Shown: positions 9,425 to 21,356 of the stretch, piece by piece
Layout: each line of letters begins with the position of its first letter
Position numbering within the stretch: the first letter of the stretch is position 1
Assembly: GCA_026119855.1 (NCBI GenBank)
Contig: JAOWBW010000182.1
Location: forward strand, 1,094,297 to 1,158,296
Length of the DNA: 64,000 nt
Source: Campanula takesimana
Lineage: Eukaryota > Streptophyta > Magnoliopsida > Asterales > Campanulaceae
Direction of reading: 5' to 3'
Made by a program: the position numbers and the translations under genes
Notes under the pieces: generated by a model
What the model saw: the letters and a program-made list of their open reading frames with translations, nothing else
Databases searched by the model: none
What the model was told of the DNA's origin: nothing

Positions 9425-11778
9425 ATTCCATTGGCCGCAATATTCTGGGCAGGATGAACAAATCTGGGATTCTCCCTCTCTGTACACTTGATAAAGTCTT
9501 TCACCTACCAGCTTTTGTTGACGAATTTTTCAACACGGCAGTTGAAATGGAAAGTACTGATGAACCTGCGTCTAACCCCAAGTTCATTCAAGCCTCTGTG
9601 ATGGGTATCCAGATGGCTTTCGATGCTCGTGATCTAGCCCATGCCGTGGGAATTAAGAAGAGCAAAGAAGCCTTTGATGAGATTTCACGGCAGGAGACTC
9701 TAAGTCTTGCTAAGAAATTGGCTGGCACTGCAGACATTCTTAAAATCCAACGAAAGGATGTTGGTGAAATTATGTATCACATAGGTCATCTGATGGACCA
9801 TGCTTTATTATGAAAGACAGGCAATCATTCCAACTTCAATCATACTCAATGGATGATATCTGCTGCTATTTATCTTGGCAAACGGCTCGACTGGGGCCAA
9901 ATCATGTATGATATCCTACGAGTTAACATTCTCTCGTATAAGGATGCGGCTGATGAGGGCGAAACCAAGTATCGCACAAACAGTAGGTTGATTTCCTACT
10001 TGATGAGTCTCACGGTCAGAATCAAGGACATGTATGAGAAGAACAAGACTTACAAGGTTCCAATCCCTACCGCCAAAGATTTCTGTCGAAAGTCTATGAA
10101 AACCAACTTCCGTAGCAACTTTGGGGACAAAATGTACCGCTCCTATCTTTTAAGAGATCCCATTGAAGAATACATCCCTCCGAAGTACTCCAAACGAGGT
10201 CAAGAAAACCTTGGTGATCGCATGGTAAGTGATGTAGAGGCTGCCGAATTTGAACAAGACCGCAAGAATGTTGCCGACATGAAGGCACGTGCAAAGGGTA
10301 AAATGTTGATCTACCCTCCCCTCCAACTTCAGTCAAAGGAAAAGAGAAAGTTGGGGAACCAGCCAGAAAGTTCAAACCAGTTTCCCAAGGTATCAAGATT
10401 GCATCTACCGCATCTGCCCATCCTACTGCCGTACCTCAGCCTTCCAAATCTAAGGTAACTCCCACCGTACCTCCAATGTCTCCCTCTCCATCTCCTGAAC
10501 CTCAACCAAAATCCAAAGTCTCAAAATCCTCCTATACCGTACCATCTAAATCTCTACCTCCATCTAAACCTTCCAAGTCTACCGCACCAAAGCAACCTTC
10601 CGTGTCCACTTCCTCCAAATCCAAACCCTCTGTATCTCTCAAACCTGCACCTAGTCAGGGGGAGAAGTTTGAAAAGAAGAGATCCCATACTCCTAGCCCA
10701 GTTAAAGTCTCTAAAAAGGCTAAGATGGCTAAACAACCTTCCCCTGAAGTTATCTCACCAGTTCTTTCATCTGACGAGGATATAGTGATTGCTCCTCCAA
10801 ATATCTCCAAAAATTTTGTTCTGGATGTTCAAGAGGATGATTTAGAAGAACTGTCTGGATCTGAGAATGATGATGAGGTTGCCGCAGAAGAGAATGAGGA
10901 ATCTGAAAATGCCTCTGAGTGTGAGAAAGATGAGATAGTTGTTGAGAAGCCCATTTAAAAGGGTCTAGTGGATGAAAGCTCTGAAGAAGAGAATGGAAGC
11001 TCTGCCGCAAGTGACAAGTCTGCCGCAGAAAAAGCCATGGATGTTGAGAATGTTGAAGAAGATATTGCTCCTGAAAAGATGAATTCTTTTGTTGATATTG
11101 AAGATATTGGTGATGATGAGACAATGTCACCAAGGGTTACTGTTTCTGAGCAACACGTTGAAGTTCCTCCTACCTCAGCGAGATGTTGCCGCACTTCCCA
11201 CTGAAATGATTTCGACCATTAAGGGGGAGAGTGTTGTGATAACAAAGGCTGTGAAGGACATCATTGGCAGAACAACTAGCACCTCTACCGCTCCTCCACC
11301 TCCTGCCATAGCGGATACTCCTTCCCTCACTCTTACCGCACTCAAAGATGCTCTTAGAAAACAAACTGATTACATTAGTAACAGTGTTGTTAGTGGCGTT
11401 GAGGGGGCAAGCAAAGAACTTTCAAAATCTATGAATGATGATAAACTTGAAATCAAGGATGAGCTGGGAAAGGAGCTGAAGAAATTGAAATCTTCTCTGA
11501 AAGAGGAAATTATGGTTCAAACCAATACCGCACTTCTTACTGTAGCAGAAAAGTTTACTCCTAAGATTGCCGCAATGACCGAATCCATGAAAGTTCAAAC
11601 CAACCGCATTGAAGTCAACAACGTCAGAATTGAAGGACAATCTACCATGATTGACCTCCTATCCAACCGCGTCAATACGGTAATGAACAGGCTTAATCGT
11701 CAAGGCATGATTCAAGCTGCGCAGGAAGCTTTTCAACCTCCTGAAGCTGGTCAAGGTAATGTTCATGCTCAAGGTGAG

Positions 11779-13239
11779 TGTTAGGATTCATTGTTGGTTC
11801 ACCCACCTTAATTTGATTGATCCATGCCACGTGTCTTTTTATGGACTTTAGGACCGCATGTAATGAAGTTTTACTTCAATTTTTAGATAAGTCCATTTCT
11901 AGTGTTTTTAGTTGTCTAGGCTGAGTATAGTTCGGTTGTATCATTAGCGGTTTAGTGCTTCAAACCGTCATCTTGAGACCGCCAGCATGGAGCCCTTTAG
12001 TTTTCATCAAACTACAGTTTGCATGTTTGATGAAACCGCCCATCAAGATCATTCTTCAAACCGCCCCTATGCTTGGTGAAACCGCAGATCAGTTATTGAA
12101 GAATTAAAGAGATGTCATTTATTCCAAAGACAAACATTCCCTTGTTGACCATAAAAGGATGTTGTTATGTCATGTCAAAATAACTCTAAGTTAACTTGGA
12201 GTTTCTGCAAGGAATGTCGGTTTTTCTATCAGTTTGAATTGTTTACCGTTAGTCCTTTCTGCAACAAAGGACAAATGTCAGGTAGTGGTGCAACAACTAC
12301 CTAGGACTACAAGACAAAACAAGGACGAAAATGACAGCTCAACCAATGGGATTTCGACAGCACTGTACCCTTCAGATTTGATTCAAATCTTTACCCAACG
12401 GTCACAAGGGTGCTCTGCCTATAAATAGCCTCCATTATTAAATAATGAAGGTTGCTGAGCTTCAAGAGATTCATTCCCAAGTATTCAAGTTTGCTTTGAA
12501 GATTTAAACCCAGATATTCATATCTTCAAACCATCTCCATTGCAAACCCAGTTCTTCATCAAAAGCTTCAAGCCTAACAACCTTTCATACTTAGCCTTTA
12601 CACCGAAAGAATTCTATTTGCTCAACCATCATTTAGATACTTAGAGCATTTGATTTCTTTTCACACACACACCCGATTTATATGATCACATAGATTATAT
12701 ACTTCGAAAACACCGGTTGTTATTATAGCTTAGGTTAGACTTATTGTTTAGAGTTTAGATTCATCTTGTAAAACCTCCTCTAAATTAATACAAGTCTCAT
12801 AGCTATTAGAAAATCCTAAACTAACCATCTAGGTAGAGGACGTAGTTCATTTAAGAACGAACCTCTTCAATTTGTGTGTTTGATCTTTATTTTCTGTCTT
12901 GATATTTATCTTTCTTGTTTGTGGTCTTGAACTTGCTTCCATACACGAAATGACTTGAAAGATGAATTGTGTTTTCCTTTAAACTTTAAGTTTAACTATT
13001 CTGTTGCATCATAGTGTTTTCTCAACCAGAGTCAAACTTCCCAACTCTTTAACTAACCTATTTGGTCAAACCGCAAACTCCGCTGTGCATTTTATCAGTT
13101 CGGTTCTTGTGCCTTGAACCGCAGTTGGCCAAACTGATAAGTACTCGGTTGATTTTAAGGGTATTTTCGAAAAAGTTTCGGACCGCTATTCACCCCCCCT
13201 CTAGCGGTTCTATACCCTTGTTGCCCTCTGGGACCAACA
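11779..13239 (+). mobile_element. Element C: solo LTR of a Sirevirus-type copia element
   Basis: This is a single LTR of 1461 bp, TG to CA, with a perfect 5-bp target duplication gtgag at 11774-11778 and 13240-13244. It has no internal region. The hallmark Sirevirus-type end (caccccccctctagc, then tgggaccaaca) matches the LTR ends of A and D. A TATA box ctataaatag is at 12419-12428. Clusters of accgc motifs lie upstream at about 11945-12085. It interrupts the env-like exon of A, and the frame is restored when the LTR and one gtgag are removed. Solo LTRs form by recombination between the two LTRs of one element. Confidence 0.93.
12419..12428 (+). promoter_or_regulatory. Putative TATA box of solo LTR C
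   Basis: The string ctataaatag sits at the same relative place as in the LTRs of A (14360) and D (15975, 35704), followed by a similar CT-rich leader. Confidence 0.6.
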
Positions 13240-13364
13240 GTGAGCAAGAGGATGAAGAAGACGGAGTTCTATCTCCAATCATTATCCCTGGTTTGAACTT
13301 ACCAGCTTACCGCTTCCCTTTCACCGCAAGCTTTGATGAAGTAATTGAAGTCGACCGCATCTAG

Positions 13365-13774
13365 TCTGTAGTACCCTTTTATTTGATATGACCGCATGTG
13401 GTCATTTGAAACAATGTGTTGTCTTAAAACAATTTTTTGTTTTCCTTTCTGTTTGTGTTTGGGTTGTAACAAACAATATTTCACTTTTACTTCCGTTCTC
13501 CTATGCTAGAATGATTTATCTTTTGGAGTATGTTAATGGTGTTTGATGCATTTCTGTTCCCTCTTGATTATTTATCTTGAAATGCTTCAAGTAATATTTC
13601 TATCTTCTAGGACCTGTAATTTGTTTTTCCTTTTAGGATGATAGAAATCTATGACATTGGCTTAGAGTGTGCATTGACATGGGACATGATACTAATAAAA
13701 TGATTATTCTTGGAAACATGTTTTTACCAAGTACAATGAATTAGCCTTTGTTATAGTAGGTAATGGTCTCAATC
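13365..13774 (+). other. Element A 3' untranslated region
   Basis: The env-like stop at 13362 is followed by about 410 AT-rich bases with no ORF. A block near 13600-13770 (tagaaatctatgac, gtacaatgaattgcc-like, tagtaggtaatgg) is conserved in element D at 34745-34900, directly before each PPT. Confidence 0.7.
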
Positions 13775-13788
13775 AAATAGGGGGAGAT
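13775..13788 (+). other. Element A polypurine tract
   Basis: The sequence aaatagggggagat directly abuts the 3' LTR start TGTTGGG. Its GGGGGAG core recurs inside the env-like ORF at about 10658 and 11223. Confidence 0.85.
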
Positions 13789-15341
13789 TGTTGGGTATGC
13801 TTATTATAAACCACTCCTATTACCTAGATTTGATTGATCCCATAACCTTATTTTACTCTTTGTGGACTTTAGGATATATTGTAAAAAGTACTTGTACTTC
13901 ATTTAGAATATTCCACTTTCTAGTTTGATAGGCTTAGCAGATTAGGACCCTAAATTTTTTCTAAGTCTGGAGATTTGAGGTAAGGCCCATGCCTACCACA
14001 TGGATTGTCTACCGCGTAGCTCTAGCTTGCCGCATAATCAAGGTTACCTCATGTCATAACCCTGCCGCATGTTTGATGTCTGCCGCATTGCTTACTCTAC
14101 CACATGCAACCTTGGTTGAAGGAACTCAAGTTTGTTTCAATCTTAACCATGGTCACACTTGTGTCCAAAACCTTGGTTAGTTTTGAACGTTGCAAATTCA
14201 AATTTGAAATTTGAATACAACTGTCATCATAGTACAGTTGGACCACCATGACTCTGCAACAAAAGGACATCTCAGAATGAGCTCCAATTAGAAATCAACA
14301 GCTCATTGTCCTCCAAACTTGCCCTCCAAGAATTCAAACGGCTAGTTTCTCCTTCAAGGCTATAAATAGTCCTTGTGTTCTTCATTGAAAATAAGCTGAG
14401 ATTCTAAGAGAGAAATTGCTGTTGAAATTCTTGGTGATTGAAGATCATACTCAAGATTTCCAGAATCCTTCGAATCTTCAAGCACTCAACCTTCAAGTCT
14501 TCATCAAATCTCCAGCAACCTTCAAGATCAAATCTCAAGCCTCTCACACAAGTTTCATTAGTCTCTAAAATCATATAGATTCAAAAGAGCTTTTGATTCT
14601 TACACACACTCACCCCGATTGATCAATCACATAGATTGAATCATTAGGGATACACTGGTCTAAGTCTAGGATTTGAACTTCATAGAAATAGGTGTTGATT
14701 CAATACTTCATCTCTGTAATCTGTACTCAAGAATCAATATATACCTCATTCAAAATCCAAGACTGACCATCTTGGTAAAGGACGTAGATCTTTTAACAGA
14801 TCGAACCTTTCCAAATCATTGTGTTCTTTACTTACTGCATTTTACCTTTCTGCAAATTTACTTTAAGTCTTGTTCATCTTGTTCATATTGTTCTTCACTT
14901 GTTTATATTAATCTTGTTTGTCTTTTAGTGTTTGATCTTTCAGATTTAAGAACAATTGTGAATTGTGTTTGTTTGTCAACCTCATTGCCTAAGTTAAAAT
15001 CTGACTAACGTATCATTTGCCAAAAATCTCTAAGACACAAATTTTCAATCTTTCAATCTACCTCACTTTAACCTACCGCACTCTTACCTACTGCACTTTA
15101 ACCTACCGCACTACCTACCGCAATCTAACCTACCATATTGAACTTATCAAAACCAACTCTTAACTTGTTTCAACGAAAACTTCCGCTGTGCATTTTATAC
15201 TTGACCGCGTGGTTTTATCTACCACAAAATTCAAGTGTAAGCATTAAGGTTGAATTTTGAAAAAGGGTTGAAATTTTAAATAGGCTATTCACCCCCCCTC
15301 TATCCTCTTTTCATACCCTTGTTGTGTCTCTGGGACCAACA
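13789..15341 (+). repeat. Element A 3' LTR
   Basis: This 1553-bp LTR begins TGTTGGGTATGC and ends tgggaccaaca. A TATA box ctataaatag is at 14360-14369. Clusters of ccgca-type motifs are at about 13990-14100 and 15070-15125. The conserved Sirevirus-type end ttcaccccccctct is at 15287-15302. It is followed by atagg (15342-15346), which is also the junction sequence in the D LTR (35071-35075). Element A therefore inserted into the 5' LTR of D, and the left part of that LTR should lie upstream of the window. Confidence 0.92.
14360..14369 (+). promoter_or_regulatory. Putative TATA box of A 3' LTR
   Basis: The string ctataaatag is about 570 bp into the LTR, matching the position class in C and D. 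Confidence 0.6.
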
Positions 15342-16810
15342 ATAGGACTTGACGCTATGAAGGATCGAATATTTCCTAAGCAGGATTCATTTCACTGCGC
15401 AGGATATTCTCTGCGCAGGTCGCCACTGCGCATAGATATCTTGCGCAGCTTTTGACCCTGCTCAGTTTTGAAGGTCTTATTCCCTAAACTCTAATGAGAT
15501 CCTTTAGTGACCAATCATGGTGCGCATGTTACCCATGCGCAGCATCCATGCGCGCCGACAATGCGCATACCTCTGTGCGCGAACACTCAACCTTGGTCAA
15601 ATTCCTCATCTCTCGATCTCATATTCTAGAAGCTTGGAAAACGACATGACAAGCTACACTTTTTGGATTGAGTCAAAGTGCTGAGGTGTGTATAAACGAC
15701 AAAATAAGCACACTCAGCAAAACCATTGGTGGAGACACGCTTCAAAGAAATATTTCAAGTGAAGACAGCTGTCAACCTTCTAGAAGAAGATTTAAATTTT
15801 GTCTTCATGCTCAGTCTCCAATGGCTCTAAATCACCTGCGCACCAATCATATTGTGCCAGGTCATCATCTTTGATCAGAGCCCCAACGGCTATAAAGGAC
15901 ACCTGTGCACCAATCATATCGTGCCAGCTCATCGTCTTTGCTCTGAGCCCCAACGACTAGTTTTTGAACCTCAGCTATAAATAGCCTGCTCATTCCCATT
16001 TCCAAGTTTTTAAAGCTTGCATGCTTTAAGAGCTCGAGTTTCATGCTTCATTGAGAAACCTTGAAGAATCTGAAGACTGCTGCTCAATATTTCCAGATTC
16101 CTTAGAACAGCCTTCAAGATCTTCAAACCTTCAAACTCCTGCTCAAATCACAAAGCCCTATATCACCAGAATTCTTGGTGCTCTTCATCTTTCATATTCA
16201 TAGAGCCCAGAATTTCTGTCACACACACACCTCTTGAAGCTTTGATCATTTTGATCTAACTTCTTGAGATACACCGGTTTAGTCTAGGATTTGTTCTTCA
16301 TAGATAATAGATCTTGAGTTAGTATTGAGCTCAAATGTTGTAATTTGTAATACTCTATCGTATTATAAGATCTCCATTAGAATTCTAAGACTAACCATCT
16401 TGGTAGAGGATGTAGATCTTTCATCTATCGAACCTCTCCAAATAGCGTGTTCATTATATTTACTGCATATATCCTGCTTAACTATTTATGAACTGCTTTG
16501 TTTGATCTTATCAGATTGCTTTTATTGCTGCTGTGTTTGTTATTGCTCATTGCCTTAGAACATTTTATCCAACTCTTTAAGCCAAAACTTAGCGCGTGCG
16601 TTTTTATCTCTGCGCAGCTTTTTCCTGTGCAGGTGCTGCTTAAACTTCCGCTGTGCATTTCACACTCTCTCTGCGCGCTATACTTAGCTTATTTGAGATC
16701 TGTGCGCATAAGCCATTGATTTGCAAAAGTGTTTGAAAAGATTTTTAAAAACGCTATTCACCCCCCCTCTAGCATTTTTCATACCCTTGATGCCCCCTTT
16801 GGGACCAACA
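15342..16810 (+). repeat. Element D 5' LTR, first 153 bp missing
   Basis: It matches 35071-36543 of the 3' LTR and ends tgggaccaaca directly before the PBS. The first 153 bp (34918-35070 in the 3' copy) are absent because element A inserted here. Dense TGCGCA motifs lie at 15396-15580, a TATA box ctataaatag at 15975-15984, and the ttcaccccccctctagc end block at 16757-16773. Confidence 0.92.
15975..15984 (+). promoter_or_regulatory. Putative TATA box of D 5' LTR
   Basis: The string ctataaatag is conserved in both D LTRs (35704-35713 in the 3' copy) and lies downstream of the TGCGCA cluster. Confidence 0.65.
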
Positions 16811-16812
16811 AG

Positions 16813-16824
16813 TGGTATCAGAGC
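16813..16824 (+). other. Element D primer binding site (tRNA-iMet)
   Basis: The string tggtatcagagc, two bases after the LTR end, is the standard copia PBS complementary to initiator tRNA-Met. Confidence 0.95.
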
Positions 16825-16885
16825 AAACACCTTCACAAAACACGTTTCTGTTTTTCAAGCTTAACATCTTGGGTGCCGATTCAAT

Positions 16886-17428
16886 ATGGCTTCGAAATCT
16901 TGGGCAATGGCTAACTTTTCACATGTTCCTGCGCCTGCTCAAACCTTAGATCAAATTCAGACAGTTCTTCAAACTTGGTGGATCCTCAAGCAAACCTCCT
17001 ATAGAGACTCAAAGAAAGATGACTTGGTCTGCTACAACTGCAGAAAGCCAGGACATTTCGCTTCAAAATGCCTACTCCATAATTTGAGTACGAGGAAAAG
17101 CAACCCTGCGCACAAAGCATCTAAGCAGTGCGGTATGGCTGCTGAAGAGAACTGCGCAGAAAAGGAACTAAGGACTTAGAGACACTGAAGACAACGATGC
17201 TGACTCTGAGGATGAACTGCTCTACTTAGTGGCAAATGCTGACAACGATTCAGAAGATGTTTCTGAAATAAAACTTGAGCATGCGCCAAGGACAATCAAA
17301 GAAAGGTCCCTTCACTCTAGTGGAAATGGGACACCTTCACCAAGCAGACAGAATGGCAAGTACCTATTTGCCAGAGCTAACCTGACAAAGCTGCGTCATC
17401 ACCAACTCCGCGCGCAAGGAATCTCTTA
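16886..17428 (+). pseudogene. Element D gag, internally deleted
   Basis: ATG at 16886 begins a Sirevirus-like gag N-terminus (MASKSWAMANF), but by residue 49 the frame is already in the zinc knuckle CYNCRKPGHFASKC (residues 49-62). Most of the capsid domain, normally several hundred residues, is missing, probably by one large deletion near 16985. A stop at 17177 and a frame change follow. The next piece, 17229-17429, is acidic (NADNDSEDVSE) as in the Sirevirus region after the zinc knuckle. Gag from this copy could not form particles. Confidence 0.8.
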
Positions 17429-18583
17429 AAGTGCCTGCTGATCTTAAATGATAACTCTGCTGTAGAGCGCAAGTCAATGTTTCAACAAGCAGAATACATC
17501 TACTTCTCTGTGCACTCTCAAGCTCAGTTGGTATCGACAGTGGATTCTAGACACTACTGGAGATGTCAACACTCTTAAAGATGTGCATGAAGGAAGAGAT
17601 CACTCAGTAACATATAGTGACAACAACAAAGGGCACATAATTGGATTTGGACTAATCATAAAAGATAGTCTCAAGCACAACCTGCTCTCCATATCACAAT
17701 TATGCGATAAAGGTCTGGAATGCCATTTCACTTCAACGCACCGCTATATCAAGAATGGCGTTTCTGGACTAACTTTGCTCACAAGGACTCGTAAGACCAA
17801 TTTTTTATATTATTGATCTTACCGCTATAATTTCTATTACTAATCCTTGTTTTGTAGAAAAGAACATAAGTGAATGCAGCTAGCAATGGTATAATCACCA
17901 TGCCAGCTTAGCAACCAGCCTGAGCAGTCTTCCTCCAGTAAGATTGCTCCAATGTCAAAACGCTTACAACCGCTTCACCTCATGTGTTTGGACAGCTCAC
18001 TACCGCGAGCATTGGACCAACTTGTGATATCTCAATGATATCCTGGCTGCTCTCCTTCGAAATCTCCAAACACAGAAGACATCGTTAGAATTCGATACTT
18101 CAACGGAACAGAATTTATGAACAACGATTTCGCTCAATATTGTGAGAACCAACAAGAACCAACAAATGGTATTCTTCATAATTTCTCTGCTGCTGGAGTT
18201 CCCCAACAAAATGGCGTTGTGGAAAGAATCACTCGTTGATTGAGGATGGATAGACAATGATAGTAGAAGCAGAACTTCTAATGTATTTCTGGGAAGAAGC
18301 TGTCAACGGTGCATGCTTTACTCAGAATAGATCCCTCATCAACAAAGCCTACAACAAAACTCCATATTAGCTATGGAGAGGAAGAGCGCCCAACATTGCT
18401 TTCTTCAAGCTCTTTGGCTGCAAACGCTATAGAGGTAAATTCGACGCCAAAGCAGATGAAGGTATTCTTGTTGGGTATGCCAATCATTCTATAAGCTTTT
18501 CGTGATTATAATAGAATAAATCTCTAGTTATTATAGTATCTGTACATGTTACATTTGACGTACATTCTCTCCTTGAGCCATAT
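17429..18583 (+). pseudogene. Element D protease, pre-integrase and integrase remnants
   Basis: Fragments of copia pol are recognisable in several frames. A protease remnant is at about 17540-17580. The piece 17583-17816 contains KDSLKHNLLSISQLCDKG, a typical segment between protease and integrase. Integrase core remnants are at about 18090-18250, including a TEFMNNDFAQYC segment and a PQQNGVVER segment near the third catalytic residue. The line-up is broken by several stops and indels. No functional integrase is possible. Confidence 0.75.
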
Positions 18584-19831
18584 TTGGCTCCAAATGATTC
18601 TGATGCCTCTGCTGAGTTTTTTAGACAGGTGCGCAGTAAAACTATTCCTGCGCAGAATGTAGATCAAGCAGATTCAGAATCAGTCCATCTCATGTGCATA
18701 CTTCAGATGCTGCGCAAGAAAGTAATTACTACTGATGCGCAGATGCCTTATTCCTCGCATGATGTTTCTCCGCTTCAGCAAATCACTTTTGATGATCTCG
18801 ATGCTAGAGCAAATGAAGTACCCATTGAAGATCTTCGTATTCCTACCACTCAACCTAACTTACCTCCTGAGGTTCGTGAAGTTAGAGATCATCCAACTTC
18901 AAATATCATTGGTGATCTCAATGTAGGGGTTCGTACTAGGAGAGCATCAAACTTCGATGATGAATATCACTCCTTTATCTCTCAAATCGAACCAAAGAAG
19001 ATTGATGAAGCGCTCCAAGATTCAAGCTAGGTTACTGCTATGCAAGAAGAGCTTAACCAATTTGAGCGCTACAAAGTTTGGACCTTAGTTCCCAGACCTC
19101 ATGACCAAGGAGTTATTGGTACAAAATGGGTATTCAGAAACAAGATGGATGAGAATGGAAGCATCACCAGAAACAAAGCAAGGTTGGTTGCGCAAGGCTA
19201 TAAGCAAGAGGAAGGAATCGATTATGATGAAATGTTAGCGCCTGTAGCAAGACTAGAAGCTATCAGAATTTTCTTAGCTTATGCCTCTCACAAGAAATTC
19301 AAGCTTTATCAAATGGATGTGAAGAGCGCATTTCTCAATGGAGAACTCCAAGAGACGGTCTACGTAGCTCAACCTCCTGGATTTGAAGATAGCAGATTTC
19401 CAAATCATGTCTTCAAGCTTCAGAAAGCTTTGTATGGACTTAAGCAAGCTCTAAGAGCATGGTACGATACTCTATCAAAATTCCTGCTAGAAAAAGGCTT
19501 CAAGCGCGGTAAAATCGATACAACTCTTTTTATTGCTAAGTATAATGATCATTCTTTACTTGTTCAAATTTATATCGATGATATTATATTTGGTTCTACT
19601 AATGAATTACTTTGTAAGCATTTCGAGAAGCTAATGAAAAGCAAACTTGAGACGAGCATGATGGGAGAAATCACCTTCTTCCTCGGGCTTCATATCAAGC
19701 AATTGAATGATGGCATCTTCATAAATCAAGCCAAGTACACGGGACTTAATCAAAAATTTGGACTTGAAAATGCTAAAGCATACGACACTCTAATGGCCAC
19801 CAGCAACAAACTTAACATACTTAAAAGGTAG
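18584..19831 (+). pseudogene. Element D reverse transcriptase, broken
   Basis: One frame covers the integrase-RT linker and RT. A TAG at 19028-19030 breaks it where related elements have a Trp codon (context DSS-stop-VTAMQEELNQFE). RT motifs are KWVFRNKMDENG, QMDVKSAFLNGELQE and YIDD (for the usual YVDD), then FGSTNELLCK. The frame ends at 19831 by frameshift. The equivalent part of element A is intact and strongly similar, which supports sister-family status. Confidence 0.9.
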
Positions 19832-20402
19832 GTTGATCAGACTGTATCGAGGTATAATTGACTCTCCTTTATCTTCTGCTAGTTGGCCAAGATATTATGT
19901 TGACTGGATCTGTGTGCACTATCATGCTAATTCTTCAGAAGCGCACATAACTGCTACAAAATGTATTAGATATATTTTTGGCTCTGTTAACCTTGGACTT
20001 TGGTACACCAAAGATTCGAACTTTAAACTTATAGGTTATTCAGATGCGGACTATGCAGCGTGCACCATTGACAGATAGAGCACAAGTGGAACATGTCATT
20101 TTCTTGGAAATCGACTTGTAGCATGGGCAAGCAAGAAACAAGCTGCTGTGTCCATCTCCACTACTGAAGCAGAATATATTGCTGCTGGAAGCTGCTGCTG
20201 CCAAATCTTATGGATGAAGCAACAACCTGTGGACTATGGGACTCATGAAGAGAATTGTCAAATTCTCTGCGATGATTTGTCCACCATAGCAGTTTCCAAT
20301 CCTACCAAGCACTAATACCAAGCTCATCAACATCTAATATCATCTCCTCAAGAATTAACAAGTGGCCTCTTGAAAGGAGAAATGGGTATGCTTAATCTTA
20401 GC
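19832..20402 (+). pseudogene. Element D RNase H, broken
   Basis: After a frameshift the RNase H region continues: LGLWYTKDSNFKLIGYSDAD at about 19990-20055, a TAG at 20076, then the STTEAEYIAAGSCCCQ segment near 20160-20210. The last part, normally HSKTKHIDIKYHFL to the C-terminus, is scrambled or deleted. The terminal GEMGML signature is still seen near 20380-20398. The enzyme would have removed RNA from RNA-DNA hybrids. Confidence 0.85.
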
Positions 20403-21218
20403 TAACTTGTCCATATAATTTATTGATACTAATGTATTTGCTTGATAAGTGTGCAAAGTAGGTTGAGTTTCATGCGCCCTGCGCAACACCTGCGCAACAA
20501 ATGTCTGCGCATGAAACATCAGTTCTGAGATTTATATAATCTCTGCGCTATCAATACGCTGCGCATGACTGTCCATGCGCAAATCATCATGGATCGCAGG
20601 TAAGTGTTCTATTCATTAGATTTTACACATAGGTCCTTGACTGAAAAGTCAACGCTTAGTCACAAGGGTACTTGTGTAATTTTAATTTTCCCGCGCCTTT
20701 ATTTTTTTTAATTTTCTTGGGAAATTACATTTTTACCCCTGCGCATGTCCCATTGTCATTTAATGCAAACTGCGATTAATGATAGCGCACCTTGCGAATT
20801 TCTGCTCACCATTTAATGAGGAAGGTGATGCGACAGCCTCTCTTTGCTGACACACACGCGCACAAAGTCTGCGCACGCGTGTCCCCCATTCGGCCACGTC
20901 ACCTGCTAACGTGCGCTTGTCCTTTCACTGACTCAGCATTTATGAGGAAGTCGACTTGACAGTGACCGGCTTAGGACTTCACACTCACTCGCGCGCATAG
21001 GCCTGCATACGCGTGTTCCCTATAGTGACACGTGGCATTGCTATCCTGCGCCATTGCACTTTTTCTCAAATATTTCTCATCTATCGTGCGCCTAACCTCT
21101 CTATCCCCCTTCCTTAAACCGATTCTCTCTCTCTCTCTCTAACCTCTGTTCTAAATCTTCATTTTTCGTCTCCTATTCTCTATCTTCAATCTCAATTTTT
21201 TTTTTTCAAATCATTTCA
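20403..21218 (+). other. Element D: pol to env-like spacer with TGCGCA motifs
   Basis: This 816-base spacer has no ORF. It carries many tgcgca / gcgcat motifs, especially at 20475-20590 and 20740-21070. A CT microsatellite at 21125-21143 precedes the env-like start. Element A has the same spacer with ccgca-type motifs. Confidence 0.6.
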
Positions 21219-21356
21219 ATGGCGCCTAAGAAAACCAAAACTCAACAACCCGAAATCATCATCTCCGATTCCTCTTCTCACTCCAATCCCCGGAACTCTC
21301 TGAACGAAGAAGAAGAACTAGAACAACAATCAGGGCATCCCACCGTCAATGACATG
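21219..21356 (+). CDS. Element D: env-like gene, exon 1
   Basis: ATG at 21219 opens a 46-codon exon beginning MAPKKTKTQQPE, rich in Ser, Asn and Glu. It ends at an ATG codon followed by GT at 21357. Exon 1 of element A (2003-2095) has the same position and exon end. Reading past the donor gives an unrelated hydrophobic tail that stops at 21450, which supports splicing here. Confidence 0.6.

Larger units (their letters stand above)
2736..13364 (+). pseudogene. Element A: env-like gene exon 2, twice interrupted and frameshifted
   Basis: The exon starts in frame at 2736 and is homologous to the D protein at 32231-34383. Pieces are 2736-2795, 9430-10958, 10968-11778 and 13245-13364. Element B splits it after 2795 and solo LTR C after 11778; the frame resumes correctly across both empty sites. 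Other damage is a TGA at 9811, a frameshift near 10300-10330, a TAA at 10956 and a frameshift near 11175. The N-terminal third is globular (ILPLCTLDKVFHLPAFVDEF); the middle is Ser/Pro/Lys-rich, then acidic; the C-terminal third (about 11340-11700) is Lys/Glu/Leu-rich and looks coiled-coil. The end is a TAG at 13362. I see no convincing transmembrane helix, so the name env-like is positional. Confidence 0.75.

Noticed and set aside
14673..15008. 111-codon hydrophobic ORF
   Set aside because: It lies inside the A 3' LTR and the frame is not kept in the C or D LTRs.
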